NCBI GenBank assembly: GCA_964499695.1
Contig: CAZCMD010000003.1
Span: 1-64,000 of the forward strand
Reading direction: 5' to 3'
DNA: 64,000 nucleotides
Source: JAAZBV01 sp964499695
GTDB lineage: Bacteria; Desulfobacterota; DSM-4660; Desulfatiglandales; HGW-15
The notes beneath the pieces were generated by a model that saw nothing but the letters and a program-made list of their open reading frames with translations, was not told the origin of the DNA and did no database searches. Of the stretch, positions 51,793-60,946 are shown piece after piece. Made by a program: the position numbers and the translations under genes. Every line of letters starts with the position of its first letter. Position 1 is the first letter of the stretch.

Positions 51793-51854
51793 GGGCATGG
51801 AGTAAAACACAAAGGGTAATGATAAGGTAAAACCCGTTTCTTTACTCTATGCCC
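51793..51854 (+). terminator. Long hairpin after small secreted protein copy 2
   Basis: GGGCATGGAGTAAA (51793-51806) pairs with TTTACTCTATGCCC (51841-51854) with one G-T pair and a 34-base loop. A terminator or a small dispersed repeat. The rest of the gap up to the GntR gene is AT-rich. Confidence 0.55.
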
Positions 51855-52107
51855 ATGCTTTATGCGCTATTTTTCCTCTTATTTTAATCCCTTAAGATTA
51901 CAGAAGATTAACTTGCCTTTTGGGAAATCATACCTTCTTTAATACCCTGATTTACCGCCATAGATATTTACCCAAATATTCAGTTCATAAAGTAATTGAT
52001 ATTTTTTGATATTTGTATACAAGTATACCTATTAATCATTATTACTTTTCAACAACTGGGGCACCTCAGTTGAATATCAGAATTATATAATTTCAGGGAA
52101 ATTTGTT
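51855..52107. other. AT-rich intergenic region before the GntR gene
   Basis: About 250 bases with the operator half-pair at 52015-52028. On the minus strand a 17-codon frame from about 51960 (MAVNQGIKEGMISQKAS, stop) is open, but I cannot assign it to a family and do not call it a gene. Confidence 0.4.
52015..52028. promoter_or_regulatory. GntR-type operator, left copy
   Basis: GTATAC-AA-GTATAC, an interrupted palindrome 80 bases upstream of the GntR gene. The same word with CT in the centre recurs at 52953-52966, after the gene. Confidence 0.75.
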
Positions 52108-52872
52108 ATGGCAGAAAAAAAAAGAAAATTTGAAAAGATATCCCTTGACCAGAATTCATCCGTCCCCTTTTTTATTCAGATTGCTGAGACGATGAAAAGG
52201 CGAATATCATCAGGGCAATACAATCCGGGGAAACAGCTTTTTACGGGTGAAGAACTGGAAAAGGAATTCCAGACAAGCAACATAACTATCCGTAAGGCTT
52301 TGGAAAAGTTAAAAAATGACGGCTTTGTGGAACGCCGGCGCGGTCTCGGGACAACCGTATCCAGAATAAAACAGGAGCCACTGACCTTTGAGCTGGGCAG
52401 AAGTTTCAAAAAACTGAAAGAATCTATTGAAAAGCTTAACACCAGCATCAAAGTACTGGAAATTACCATAATCGAATCCTCAGAATACATTCAGAACTAT
52501 CTCTCATTGAGCCATGATCAGGATATGTGGAGGCTTAAACGTACCAGAATATATGAGGGGTTACCTGTATCATATAATACCTATTATGCTGATCCAGGCT
52601 TTTGCGGCTCCATAACAAAAGAGGAGGCCATGAAGTATGATATCCTGAATACTATTGAACAGGCCATGGGTGTGAAAATACATAAAGTAAACCAGACGTT
52701 AAGGGCTGTTGTTGCTGATCTCGATGTATCCAATATCCTGAAAATCCCTTTCGGGGCACCTGCCTTTTTTAATGAAACGACCTATCATTCGGTTTCAGGT
52801 GAAACATTGCTCCTCAGCCAGAATTATTTCAGGGGAGACGTGTTTGTCTTCAGAACAGCATCCCTGTTATAA
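52108..52872 (+). CDS. GntR-family (HutC/UTRA type) regulator
   Basis: 254 residues. The N-terminal winged helix (about 15-85) has the typical GEELEKEFQTSNITIRKALEKL and DGFVERRRGLGTTV. The C-terminal UTRA ligand domain (about 105-250) ends in ETLLLSQNYFRGDVFVF. It probably senses a small sugar or acid and represses the downstream run and itself. The paired GTATAC-N2-GTATAC sites on both sides of the gene support autoregulation and control of the operon at 53233. Confidence 0.92.
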   Translation: MAEKKRKFEKISLDQNSSVPFFIQIAETMKRRISSGQYNPGKQLFTGEELEKEFQTSNITIRKALEKLKNDGFVERRRGLGTTVSRIKQEPLTFELGRSFKKLKESIEKLNTSIKVLEITIIESSEYIQNYLSLSHDQDMWRLKRTRIYEGLPVSYNTYYADPGFCGSITKEEAMKYDILNTIEQAMGVKIHKVNQTLRAVVADLDVSNILKIPFGAPAFFNETTYHSVSGETLLLSQNYFRGDVFVFRTASLL

Positions 52873-52931
52873 AGACGATAAACACTCGAGCCCCTGATTC
52901 TTTATCATCCGGAATGATCTTAAATATTATA

Positions 52932-52966
52932 TTGACACATATTGGGAGTTTAGTATACCTGTATAC
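52932..52966 (+). promoter_or_regulatory. Promoter with overlapping GntR operator, right copy
   Basis: TTGACA at 52932-52937 and TATACC at 52954-52959 (16-base spacer) form a sigma-70 type promoter. The palindrome GTATAC-CT-GTATAC at 52953-52966 covers its -10 box, so a bound GntR protein would block it. This is the likely promoter of the long degradative run starting at 53233. Confidence 0.75.
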
Positions 52967-53080
52967 ATTAGTAGCAGTTTTAAGTAATCGGGACACTCTG
53001 GTCATAAGCATGATTCCGCTGATTTTGACATAAGCAATTTTCAATTTCTCGGATACTGCAATATTTTAAATGCATTATAG

Positions 53081-53205
53081 AATGGATCAGTCCATTGTCC
53101 GGAGTCTTCACAGGGATACGATGCCTCTTAGTTCATGAAAGTAAACAAAGTAGGTTAACCGGTAGCCCCCCTATCCTGTTTTCCTGGCAAGAGCATCGTA
53201 TCCCT
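53081..53205 (+). promoter_or_regulatory. Structured 5' leader of the esterase operon
   Basis: The leader between the promoter and the ATG is about 265 bases. It holds a small hairpin AATGGA-TCAG-TCCATT (53081-53096) and a long-range stem, AGGGATACGATGC (53112-53124) with its exact inverse (53193-53205), which can extend by CTTA-side pairs (TCTT to AAGA) past a bulged C. No known riboswitch class is recognised. Confidence 0.55.
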
Positions 53206-53232
53206 ATCACTTACCTTTGGAGCGTAATAATC

Positions 53233-55833
53233 ATGAATAAATATAAATTAAAACTGGTTGCTGTTTTCACACTGTCCTTTATTATTTTGCTATCATATGG
53301 ACCTGCCCAGGCAGTGGAATCTATCGCAATTAAATACGGTTGCGCTATAAATCCCGAAGATCAGGTCCTGAAATCAATGGCCCTGGCAAAGAGTATAGCA
53401 AATCCTGATGACTCCCAATGGCGAACAAAAGGTGATCTTCACCGGAAATATCATTTTCCGGATGCAGATATGGATATGCCCTACCGTCTGTATGTCCCTG
53501 TTTCATGGGATGGCAATTCACAACTACCGTTGGTTGTTTTTCTTCACGGAGCAGGATCGGATGAAAACCGGTATATAGATGCCAATGACAGGCAGCTTAT
53601 AACCCTTGCAGAGAAGCATGGTTTCATTTTACTGTCTCCACTTGGGTACTCTCCTCTTGGCGCCTATGGTACCCCTCTGCGCCTTCCCGCCGTATTTGGG
53701 AAACCGGAAATCGCCGCAAAACAGAGAGCTTCCGTAACACCCGAACAGGAAAAAACTCTTCAACTGAGCGAGAAGGATGTTATCAACACAATCGAGATAG
53801 TGCTCAACGAGTACCCTGTAGATCGTTCATCCATCTTCCTTGCCGGGCATTCAATGGGAAGCGGGGGAACCTGGTACCTCGGTGCAAAATATGCCCGATA
53901 CTTTGCTGCAATTGCTCCGCTCTCGGGACCTTTTGTGGACGAAGCACACTATCCCTGGGACAATATAAAGCAGATGCCTGTCTTCATGACAGAAGGGACA
54001 GGGGCCACACCGTCTCTCGTTGGAAGCAAGGCCATGCTGGCATGGATGAAAGAACGCGGATTTAAAATAGAGTATAAGGAGGTGGATGCTGATCACGGAG
54101 GCATGATACCCCTTGTACTGCCGGATATATTCAATTTTTTTGACCGCATCAGGAAGTCAATTGAAACCATAAAGATAACCGGGACGGATTGTACTGTCGA
54201 AAAGCTTGGGGCATCAATACCCGCTACAGCCATTGGTGAACCTGTCTCCGGAGTGACTCTTAAACCGCCTGTATGGACAAATGCCAATGGACCGAATCCG
54301 GGCTACTGCAGCGTAGAAGGCTCCATTTCCCCTGTTTCAAAGGAACCAAATGCCAGGCCCATCAATTTTCGTGTTGCACTCCCCTCTTCATGGAGTCGAC
54401 GTTCTTCACAGATGGGAGGGGCAGGCATGAACGGATTCATCCCGAACCTTACAGGTGGTACGGATATGTCCTCCAAGACATCCCTTATCGGCCTTGGGTT
54501 TGCCACCTATGGCAGTGATTCCGGCCATTCGATGGGACCAATGATGGGATTTTCCAAGAGACCGGTACAAAAAAGTCCTGGCCAGGATAATAATAATGAC
54601 TGGACATTGAATGAAGAGGCAATAAAAAACCTTGGCTATATGCAGATGAAAAAGACACATGATGCAGCCATGGTGCTGATGGAAAGGGCCTACGGTGAAA
54701 GGCCTAGATACAATTATTATTTTGGTGGGTCCCAGGGAGGAAGAGAGGCCCTTACCGTAGCGCAGAGATACCCTGATGACTATAACGGGATTTCTGCAAA
54801 TGTCCCCATTGTTAATTTTTCGACCCTGATGCTGGCTCCGGAACTGATCAGAATAAAGGAGAAGCCCCTTGAGAACTGGGTAACTCCTGCCAGGATAAAC
54901 GCAATTGCCGGTGAGTTCATACGTCAGTGTGACAAACTGGACGGGCTTTCTGATGGAATCATCAACAACTACATGGCCTGCAGAGAAATATTTGATGTCA
55001 AACAGGGAGACCCTGGAAGAGATCCATGGAAAACGAAACGATGCCCTGATGGTAAAGACCCCAATCCTTCGGACACAAGCGCCAGTGCATGTCTTACAGA
55101 CGGCCAGATTGATACCCTTAACTTTGTCTACAGCAGATATCAGTATGCAATCCCCCTTGCAAATAACGTAAAGACATTCGGTATGTGGCTGCCAAACACC
55201 GATCCATCCGGCAGCGGTTTGATAGAGCCCCGAAGGTATAAGGGCCAGGAGGGCGCTGATGAAGGCACGCCTGTACACAGCCAGCTGGGGGTACTGGGAG
55301 TCACCGGGTTCCTTATGCAGGATTTAAAGGCCAACCCTCTTGACTATGTTGAAGGCGGCGAGTTGAACGAAAGGAGAAAGCAACTCTCAGCTATTCTGGA
55401 CTCTACCAATCCGGACCTGAGTGGCTTTAATACCCGCGGAGGAAAGATGATAGTAGCCATTGGCACTAATGATACACTTGCTTCTCCCGGTGCGCAGCTT
55501 GATTACTATCAGTCAGTCATAGATAAAATGGGCAAAAATACCGTAGATGTATTTGCCCGCTTTTTTGTAATACCCCAGGCAAACCATGGCCTGATGGGGA
55601 CAAACTATGCTGTGAACGGTGATGGGAAGTCCATCCCATCAGAACCTTTACCAACCGGTTTCAGTCGGTTCAACCTGCTTATTGACTGGGTTGAAAAAGG
55701 CATAGCTCCTCCGATGTCGGTTACATTAACGGGTGGAAACAAAAGTCGGCCTATGTGTTCATATCCGGCATACCCGAAATATAAGGGTGGCCCGACTGAG
55801 AAGGCAGAATCCTATGAATGTGCAATGCCGTAA
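53233..55833 (+). CDS. Double-domain secreted esterase: CE1-like plus tannase/feruloyl-esterase-like
   Basis: 866 residues from the ATG at 53233 (GGAG 11 bases upstream), with a signal peptide cut near AQAV. Residues about 55-315 form an esterase of feruloyl/PHB-depolymerase type: VVFLHGAGSDENRY and nucleophile GHSMGSGG (Ser about 207), with a His in DADHGG. Residues about 345-866 are a tannase/feruloyl-esterase domain: YYFGGSQGGREAL (Ser about 500), a calcium-loop CDKLDGLSDGI (from 566) and a His in QANHGL (about 785). Such enzymes free ferulate or gallate from plant esters. The paired cysteines that flank Ser and His in typical family members are both Gly here. Confidence 0.88.
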   Translation: MNKYKLKLVAVFTLSFIILLSYGPAQAVESIAIKYGCAINPEDQVLKSMALAKSIANPDDSQWRTKGDLHRKYHFPDADMDMPYRLYVPVSWDGNSQLPLVVFLHGAGSDENRYIDANDRQLITLAEKHGFILLSPLGYSPLGAYGTPLRLPAVFGKPEIAAKQRASVTPEQEKTLQLSEKDVINTIEIVLNEYPVDRSSIFLAGHSMGSGGTWYLGAKYARYFAAIAPLSGPFVDEAHYPWDNIKQMPVFMTEGTGATPSLVGSKAMLAWMKERGFKIEYKEVDADHGGMIPLVLPDIFNFFDRIRKSIETIKITGTDCTVEKLGASIPATAIGEPVSGVTLKPPVWTNANGPNPGYCSVEGSISPVSKEPNARPINFRVALPSSWSRRSSQMGGAGMNGFIPNLTGGTDMSSKTSLIGLGFATYGSDSGHSMGPMMGFSKRPVQKSPGQDNNNDWTLNEEAIKNLGYMQMKKTHDAAMVLMERAYGERPRYNYYFGGSQGGREALTVAQRYPDDYNGISANVPIVNFSTLMLAPELIRIKEKPLENWVTPARINAIAGEFIRQCDKLDGLSDGIINNYMACREIFDVKQGDPGRDPWKTKRCPDGKDPNPSDTSASACLTDGQIDTLNFVYSRYQYAIPLANNVKTFGMWLPNTDPSGSGLIEPRRYKGQEGADEGTPVHSQLGVLGVTGFLMQDLKANPLDYVEGGELNERRKQLSAILDSTNPDLSGFNTRGGKMIVAIGTNDTLASPGAQLDYYQSVIDKMGKNTVDVFARFFVIPQANHGLMGTNYAVNGDGKSIPSEPLPTGFSRFNLLIDWVEKGIAPPMSVTLTGGNKSRPMCSYPAYPKYKGGPTEKAESYECAMP

Positions 55834-55872
55834 CGCGTGAGGACATTTAATATATTAGAGGGTAAAGGGCAA

Positions 55873-58467
55873 ATGAGAATAATATTGTTTTTTATCATAT
55901 GTTTATTGATTTCAGTAAACTCAATCGGGCAGACATTGCCCTATAGGAATCCTGATTTAAGCTCTGAAGAGCGGGCAAAAGACCTGATTTCAAGATTAAC
56001 CCTTGAAGAAAAGGCCACCCTGATGTGCGACGTATCGGATGCCATCCCCCGTCTCAATATAAAAAAATTCAACTGGTGGAGTGAGGCACTGCATGGCCTT
56101 GCAAATAATGGTAATGTAACAGTTTTTCCTGAGCCAATCGGCATGGCAGCTTCCTTTGACCATGAACTCGTTTATCGAATTTTCAACGCAGTGTCTGATG
56201 AAACCCGTGCCAAATATAATGAGTCTCAGCAACAAGGGCTTGAAAACCGACGTTTTTTAAGTCTCTCCGTATGGACGCCTAATGTTAATATCTTTCGCGA
56301 TCCCCGCTGGGGCCGTGGACAGGAGACCTATGGAGAAGACCCTTACCTTACCTCCCGCATGGGTATTTCGGTAGTAAAAGGCCTTCAAGGGCCTGCCGAT
56401 GCAAAATACCGCAAACTGCTGGCCTGCGCTAAACACTACGCAGTGCATTCAGGACCAGAATGGAGCCGCCACTCCCTTAACCTTAACAATGTTGATCCGC
56501 GAGACCTTTATGAAACGTATCTGCCTGCATTCAAGGCCCTGGTTCAGGAGGCCGGTGTCCGCCAGGTGATGTGCGCCTATCAGCGTCTGGATGATGAACC
56601 CTGCTGTGGCAACGAACGCCTGCTCCAAAATATTCTGCGTGACGACTGGGGCTTTAAATATGTTGTTGTTTCCGATTGCGGGGCTATCGACGATTTTTAC
56701 AGGAGTCATAAGGTTTCATCCGACGGGGTTCATGCATCTGCAAAAGGGGTTCTGGCTGGAACAGATGTGGAGTGCCAGTGGATGAGTCACAACTTTAAAA
56801 AACTGCCAGAAGCTGTTAGTAAGGGGCTCATAACCGAGAAAGAGATTGATACACGGTTGATGCATGTACTGACCGGACGTTTTGACCTAGGGGAGATGGA
56901 TGACGATAAACTTGTGCCCTGGACAAAAATTCCCATATCTATCGTGAATAATGAAGAACACAGAAAACTTGCCCTTGATATGGCCCGTGAATCAATGACA
57001 CTTCTTCAGAATAAAAACAGTATTCTTCCCTTAAAAAAGTCCATCAAAAGGCTTGCAGTTATCGGGCCTAACGCCAATGAGAAACCAGTGCTGTGGGGAA
57101 ATTATAATGGAACGCCGGTAAGGACGATCACAATCCTTGACGGTATTAAATCAAAGCTTTCATCCAGTAAAATTCTTTATGACAAAGGCTGCGATCTGGT
57201 AGAAGACAAGGTTACACAAAGCTATTTCAATCAATGCTCATTTGATGGCAAACAGGGTTTCAGGGCCACCTACTGGAATAATCCGGATCTTAAAGGGGAT
57301 ATTGTTGCAGCAACGCAGATAGAGAATCCCATTAAGCTAACCACTGCCGGACAGCATGAATTTGCTTCAGGGGTCAAGCTCGAAGGTTTTTCAGCCAGAT
57401 ATGAAACAATCTTCACCCCGTCAGTAAACGAGGAGATTGTATTCAAATGCGGGGCAACAGGTGCATTTGAACTGCTTGTTAATGGCGAATCTCTCACAAA
57501 ATACAGCAACTGGCGAACACTTCCTGCAAGGATTCCCTTCAAGGTCGAAAAAGGCAAAGAATATAAAATTGAAATCCGCTACGCACAGCAGAATGACTGG
57601 CAGGCAAACATCGAATTCGATTTTGGTAAAGAGGTCGATATGGACTATACCGCTCTTATCAAAAAGCTTGAGGGGATTGAGCTTGTAATTTTTGCGGGTG
57701 GTCTTTCAGGTAATCTTGAAGGCGAGGAAATGCCTGTTTCATATCCGGGTTTCAAGGGGGGAGACCGCACAAATATCGATCTTCCCATGGTGCAGCGTAA
57801 TTGTCTTAAGGCATTAAAAGCGGCAGGTAAAAAGGTTATTTTTGTTAACTGTTCCGGTTCAGCCATTGCCCTGACCCCTGAAACAGAAACCAGTGATGCC
57901 ATTCTTCAGGCATGGTATGCAGGAGAATCGGGCGGACAGGCCATTGCAGATGTCATCTTTGGCGATTACAACCCATCAGGAAAACTTCCGATTACATTTT
58001 ACAGAAATTCAAATCAGCTTAAGGATTTTGAAGATTATTCCATGAAGGGAAGGACATACCGCTATATGAATGATGCACTGTTCCCCTTTGGCTACGGATT
58101 AAGCTATACCAAGTTTGAAATCGGCCAGACCAGTTTAAGTAAATCAGTAATCAGGGCAGACGAGACCACAGGGTTGACAGTGCCTGTTAAAAACACGGGA
58201 AAACGTGATGGCACTGAGGTAGTTCAGGTTTACGTTAGAAAATCAGGGGATATTGAAGGGGCGCTTAAAACCCTGCGCGGCTTTAAACGTATAGATATCA
58301 AATCCGGGAAGACCATGAGGGTTGAATTTGACCTTCCACCCTCTTCATTTGAATTTTATGATCGGGAGCAGAGGAAGATGGCTGTGACGCCCGGAGAATA
58401 TGAAGTGTACTATGGAAACAGTTCCGCCCCTGATGATTTGAAACTGGTAAAAATAACAGTTCAGTAG
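55873..58467 (+). CDS. Exported GH3 glycosidase with PA14 domain
   Basis: 864 residues. The ATG at 55873 follows AAAGGGC. A signal peptide (cut near IGQT) leads into a GH3 barrel with the nucleophile Asp in VVSDCGAIDDF (about 268), and GPEWSRHSLNLNNVDPRDLYETYLPAF typical of beta-xylosidase/beta-glucosidase GH3. The second domain is interrupted by a PA14 carbohydrate-binding module (about 460-595). A C-terminal fibronectin III-like domain (about 770-855) follows. It removes terminal beta-linked sugars in the periplasm, here probably from plant glycosides. Confidence 0.92.
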   Translation: MRIILFFIICLLISVNSIGQTLPYRNPDLSSEERAKDLISRLTLEEKATLMCDVSDAIPRLNIKKFNWWSEALHGLANNGNVTVFPEPIGMAASFDHELVYRIFNAVSDETRAKYNESQQQGLENRRFLSLSVWTPNVNIFRDPRWGRGQETYGEDPYLTSRMGISVVKGLQGPADAKYRKLLACAKHYAVHSGPEWSRHSLNLNNVDPRDLYETYLPAFKALVQEAGVRQVMCAYQRLDDEPCCGNERLLQNILRDDWGFKYVVVSDCGAIDDFYRSHKVSSDGVHASAKGVLAGTDVECQWMSHNFKKLPEAVSKGLITEKEIDTRLMHVLTGRFDLGEMDDDKLVPWTKIPISIVNNEEHRKLALDMARESMTLLQNKNSILPLKKSIKRLAVIGPNANEKPVLWGNYNGTPVRTITILDGIKSKLSSSKILYDKGCDLVEDKVTQSYFNQCSFDGKQGFRATYWNNPDLKGDIVAATQIENPIKLTTAGQHEFASGVKLEGFSARYETIFTPSVNEEIVFKCGATGAFELLVNGESLTKYSNWRTLPARIPFKVEKGKEYKIEIRYAQQNDWQANIEFDFGKEVDMDYTALIKKLEGIELVIFAGGLSGNLEGEEMPVSYPGFKGGDRTNIDLPMVQRNCLKALKAAGKKVIFVNCSGSAIALTPETETSDAILQAWYAGESGGQAIADVIFGDYNPSGKLPITFYRNSNQLKDFEDYSMKGRTYRYMNDALFPFGYGLSYTKFEIGQTSLSKSVIRADETTGLTVPVKNTGKRDGTEVVQVYVRKSGDIEGALKTLRGFKRIDIKSGKTMRVEFDLPPSSFEFYDREQRKMAVTPGEYEVYYGNSSAPDDLKLVKITVQ

Positions 58468-58519
58468 GGGGAGGTAAGTTTATTAGTCAATTATTAAATA
58501 CCATACTTAAGGGGTGACT

Positions 58520-60010
58520 ATGCAAAAAATTGTCATGGCATTGGATCAGGGGACATCCAGTTCCAGAACAATACTCTTTGATGAAAATGCCGAGATCATT
58601 GCTTCAGCCAGTCGCAAGGTCGCTACCCATTTTCCAAAATCCGGTTGGGTGGAGCAAAACCCTGAGGAGATCTGGAATTCTCAAAAAGCAACTATTATTG
58701 AAGCGCTATTTGTGGCTAAATTAAAAATAAAGGATATTTCAGCCATCGGGATCACCAATCAAAGGGAAACAGTGATAGCATGGAACAGCGAAACCGGGGA
58801 GTCGATTGGCAGTGCTATTGGATGGCAATGCCGAAGAACAGCGGATTATTGCAGACAACTGGTATCTGAAGGATATGACCAGACAATTCATAATAAAACA
58901 GGTTTGGTAACGGACCCCTATTTTTCAGGGACCAAAATGCGCTGGATTCTGAAAAACCGCCCTGATGCGAGACGATTAGCTAAACAGGGGAAACTAAGAT
59001 TTGGTACTGTGGACACCTGGCTTATCTGGAAACTGTCAGGGGGACAATACCATGTAACCGATGTTTCAAATGCCTCAAGAACAATGGTGTACAATATTTT
59101 TAGTTGCCAATGGGATGATGAGTTACTGGAAAAACTGGAAATTCCAAAAACAACACTACCTGCGGTAAAAGGCAGTAGTGAAGTCATTGCCTTTACCGAT
59201 GCTGGGGATTGGGGATCAGCAGTTCCCATTGCCGGTGTTGCGGGAGATCAACAGGCTGCGCTGTTCGGACACACCTGTTTTGATGAGGGAATGGCGAAAA
59301 ATACATATGGTACTGGCTGTTTCCTCCTGTTAAACACCGGAAACAGGGCTGTTTTGTCGGACAACGGACTCCTCACCACGATTGCCTGGAAAATTGACAA
59401 CAAAGTAACCTATGCCCTTGAGGGGTCGATATTTATCGGAGGAGCTCTTATTCAGTGGTTGCGTGATAAACTGGAGCTTTTTAAAGAGGCTAAGGATACT
59501 GAGGCCATGGCACTTTCTATTGACAGCACCGATGGTCTTTATGTGGTTCCTGCCTTTGTGGGGCTGGGTGCCCCTAACTGGGACCCATACGCTCGTGGAC
59601 TTATGATCGGGATCACTGGTAACACCTCTAAAAACCATGTGGTTCGTGCCTCTCTTGAAGCTATCGCCTACCAGTCTTACGATCTGATAACAATGTTTGA
59701 GCAGGACGCGGGAATATCACTTAAAGTCCTTCGGGTCGATGGTAGTGCGGCAGCCAATAATTTTCTCTGCCAATTCCAATCGGATATCCTGGGCATAGAA
59801 ATCATCCGGCCAAGAATATTAGAGACCACAGCAATGGGTGCGGCATTTCTGGCCGGGTTGGCCACTGGGGTCTGGAAAGATCAGAATCATATTAAACAAC
59901 TTGAACAAGAATATAAACGATTTGTGTCACATAAAAATCAGGCTGAAATAACCCTATTGATATCCGGGTGGAGGAAAGCACTGGAACGCTCAAAAAATTG
60001 GATTGATTAA
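58520..60010 (+). CDS. glpK: Glycerol kinase
   Basis: 496 residues, FGGY family. The ATG at 58520 follows AAGGGG; a GTG six bases upstream in frame is less likely. ALDQGTSSSRTILFD is the ATP phosphate 1 motif, GWVEQNPEEIW is the GlpK-characteristic segment, and GTGCFLLLNTG and VDGSAAANNFLCQFQSDIL follow. The enzyme phosphorylates glycerol to glycerol-3-phosphate. It is unusual for it to lie in an esterase run, but a monoglyceride-lipase-like gene follows, so glycerol from acylglycerols would enter metabolism here. Other FGGY sugars are less likely given the GlpK-type sequence. Confidence 0.93.
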   Translation: MQKIVMALDQGTSSSRTILFDENAEIIASASRKVATHFPKSGWVEQNPEEIWNSQKATIIEALFVAKLKIKDISAIGITNQRETVIAWNSETGESIGSAIGWQCRRTADYCRQLVSEGYDQTIHNKTGLVTDPYFSGTKMRWILKNRPDARRLAKQGKLRFGTVDTWLIWKLSGGQYHVTDVSNASRTMVYNIFSCQWDDELLEKLEIPKTTLPAVKGSSEVIAFTDAGDWGSAVPIAGVAGDQQAALFGHTCFDEGMAKNTYGTGCFLLLNTGNRAVLSDNGLLTTIAWKIDNKVTYALEGSIFIGGALIQWLRDKLELFKEAKDTEAMALSIDSTDGLYVVPAFVGLGAPNWDPYARGLMIGITGNTSKNHVVRASLEAIAYQSYDLITMFEQDAGISLKVLRVDGSAAANNFLCQFQSDILGIEIIRPRILETTAMGAAFLAGLATGVWKDQNHIKQLEQEYKRFVSHKNQAEITLLISGWRKALERSKNWID

Positions 60011-60012
60011 TT

Positions 60013-60141
60013 ATGGAATTGGGGGCAATGAACATCTCAGTACTATTCCTGACCACATATGCTGTTCTGATCATTGGAGGCTGGGTCAATAAGGATGGAA
60101 TTTATTTTCAACTTAAACATTGCAAAGGAGTAAGAATGTGA
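60013..60141 (+). CDS. Possible small membrane protein or transporter remnant
   Basis: Forty-two codons starting two bases after the glycerol kinase stop: MELGAMNISVLFLTTYAVLI IGGWVNKDG and a short basic tail. One hydrophobic helix of about 17 residues. The stop TGA (60139-60141) overlaps the GTG start of the next gene, which favours translation of this frame by coupling. It could be a genuine small protein or the beginning of a deleted symporter-type transporter. I cannot name a family. Confidence 0.4.
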   Translation: MELGAMNISVLFLTTYAVLIIGGWVNKDGIYFQLKHCKGVRM

Positions 60142-60929
60142 TACATGCAAATGGTTTATTTAAGGGATTGGAAAATTATAATATCTATTTCCAGAAATGG
60201 TCGCCTGAAGGAAAGCCAAGAGCCGTAATATTAATAGCACACGGTTATGCTGAACACAGCGGGCGTTACATGAATGTGGTAAACCACTTCATACCATCAG
60301 GTTATCTGGTTTACGCTCTGGATCATCGCGGTCATGGCAAATCAGAGGGCAGCCTCAATGAGATCAAGGATTTTTCAGTATTTGTTGCTGATCTCAGAAC
60401 ATTTTTTACTATCATCAGGAAAGAATTTCCTGTTGAAAACATTTTCCTGATAGGTCACAGCATGGGGTCACTCATCAGCCTTTTATACTCACTTGATTAC
60501 CAGCAAGAACTGGCGGGATTGGTGATCTCAGGGGGCGGTCTCCCAAAGCAGGGTGATCCGCCGTTACCCAGGCGACCGGCTAATCAACCCTTGGATTCTT
60601 CATTCCTCAGTCGTGATCCGGAGGTAATCAAAGCCTATGAAAACGATCCACTGGTTTATAGGGGTCCCATACCGCAATCGATTGAATCCGGTATGGTAAA
60701 AGGACTAAATCAGCTTTCCATGGGAGTGAATAAAATAAAACTGCCTGTAATCATAATGGCTGGAGATGGCTGTACGGATGGCGCCAGAAGTAAAAACCTG
60801 TATGACAGCATCGGTTCAAAAGATAAGACGCTTAAACGTTATCCGGGTTTAATGCACGAGATATTCAATGAACCTGAATACCCTCATGTAATGGCTGATA
60901 TGGAAGTATGGATGGAAGAACATATATAA
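60138..60929 (+). CDS. Monoacylglycerol-lipase-like alpha/beta hydrolase
   Basis: 263 residues from the GTG at 60138, eight bases after GGAG. The fold shows the lipase pattern: AHGYAEHSGRYM, YALDHRGHGKSEG, nucleophile IGHSMGSL (Ser about 108), a lid region, then GDGCTDGARS and a His in LMHEIF. This is the serine-aquaporin type hydrolase family of monoglyceride lipases that give glycerol and a fatty acid, in line with glpK immediately upstream. No signal peptide is present, so it acts in the cytosol. Confidence 0.88.
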   Translation: MIHANGLFKGLENYNIYFQKWSPEGKPRAVILIAHGYAEHSGRYMNVVNHFIPSGYLVYALDHRGHGKSEGSLNEIKDFSVFVADLRTFFTIIRKEFPVENIFLIGHSMGSLISLLYSLDYQQELAGLVISGGGLPKQGDPPLPRRPANQPLDSSFLSRDPEVIKAYENDPLVYRGPIPQSIESGMVKGLNQLSMGVNKIKLPVIIMAGDGCTDGARSKNLYDSIGSKDKTLKRYPGLMHEIFNEPEYPHVMADMEVWMEEHI

Positions 60930-60946
60930 TATGGAATAGGAAATAA

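Noticed and set aside
54406..55278. Long open frame (290 codons) on the minus strand inside the double esterase gene
   Set aside because: Antisense to a gene with clear domains, signal peptide and ribosome site; its translation is Cys/His/Ile rich without any recognisable motif.
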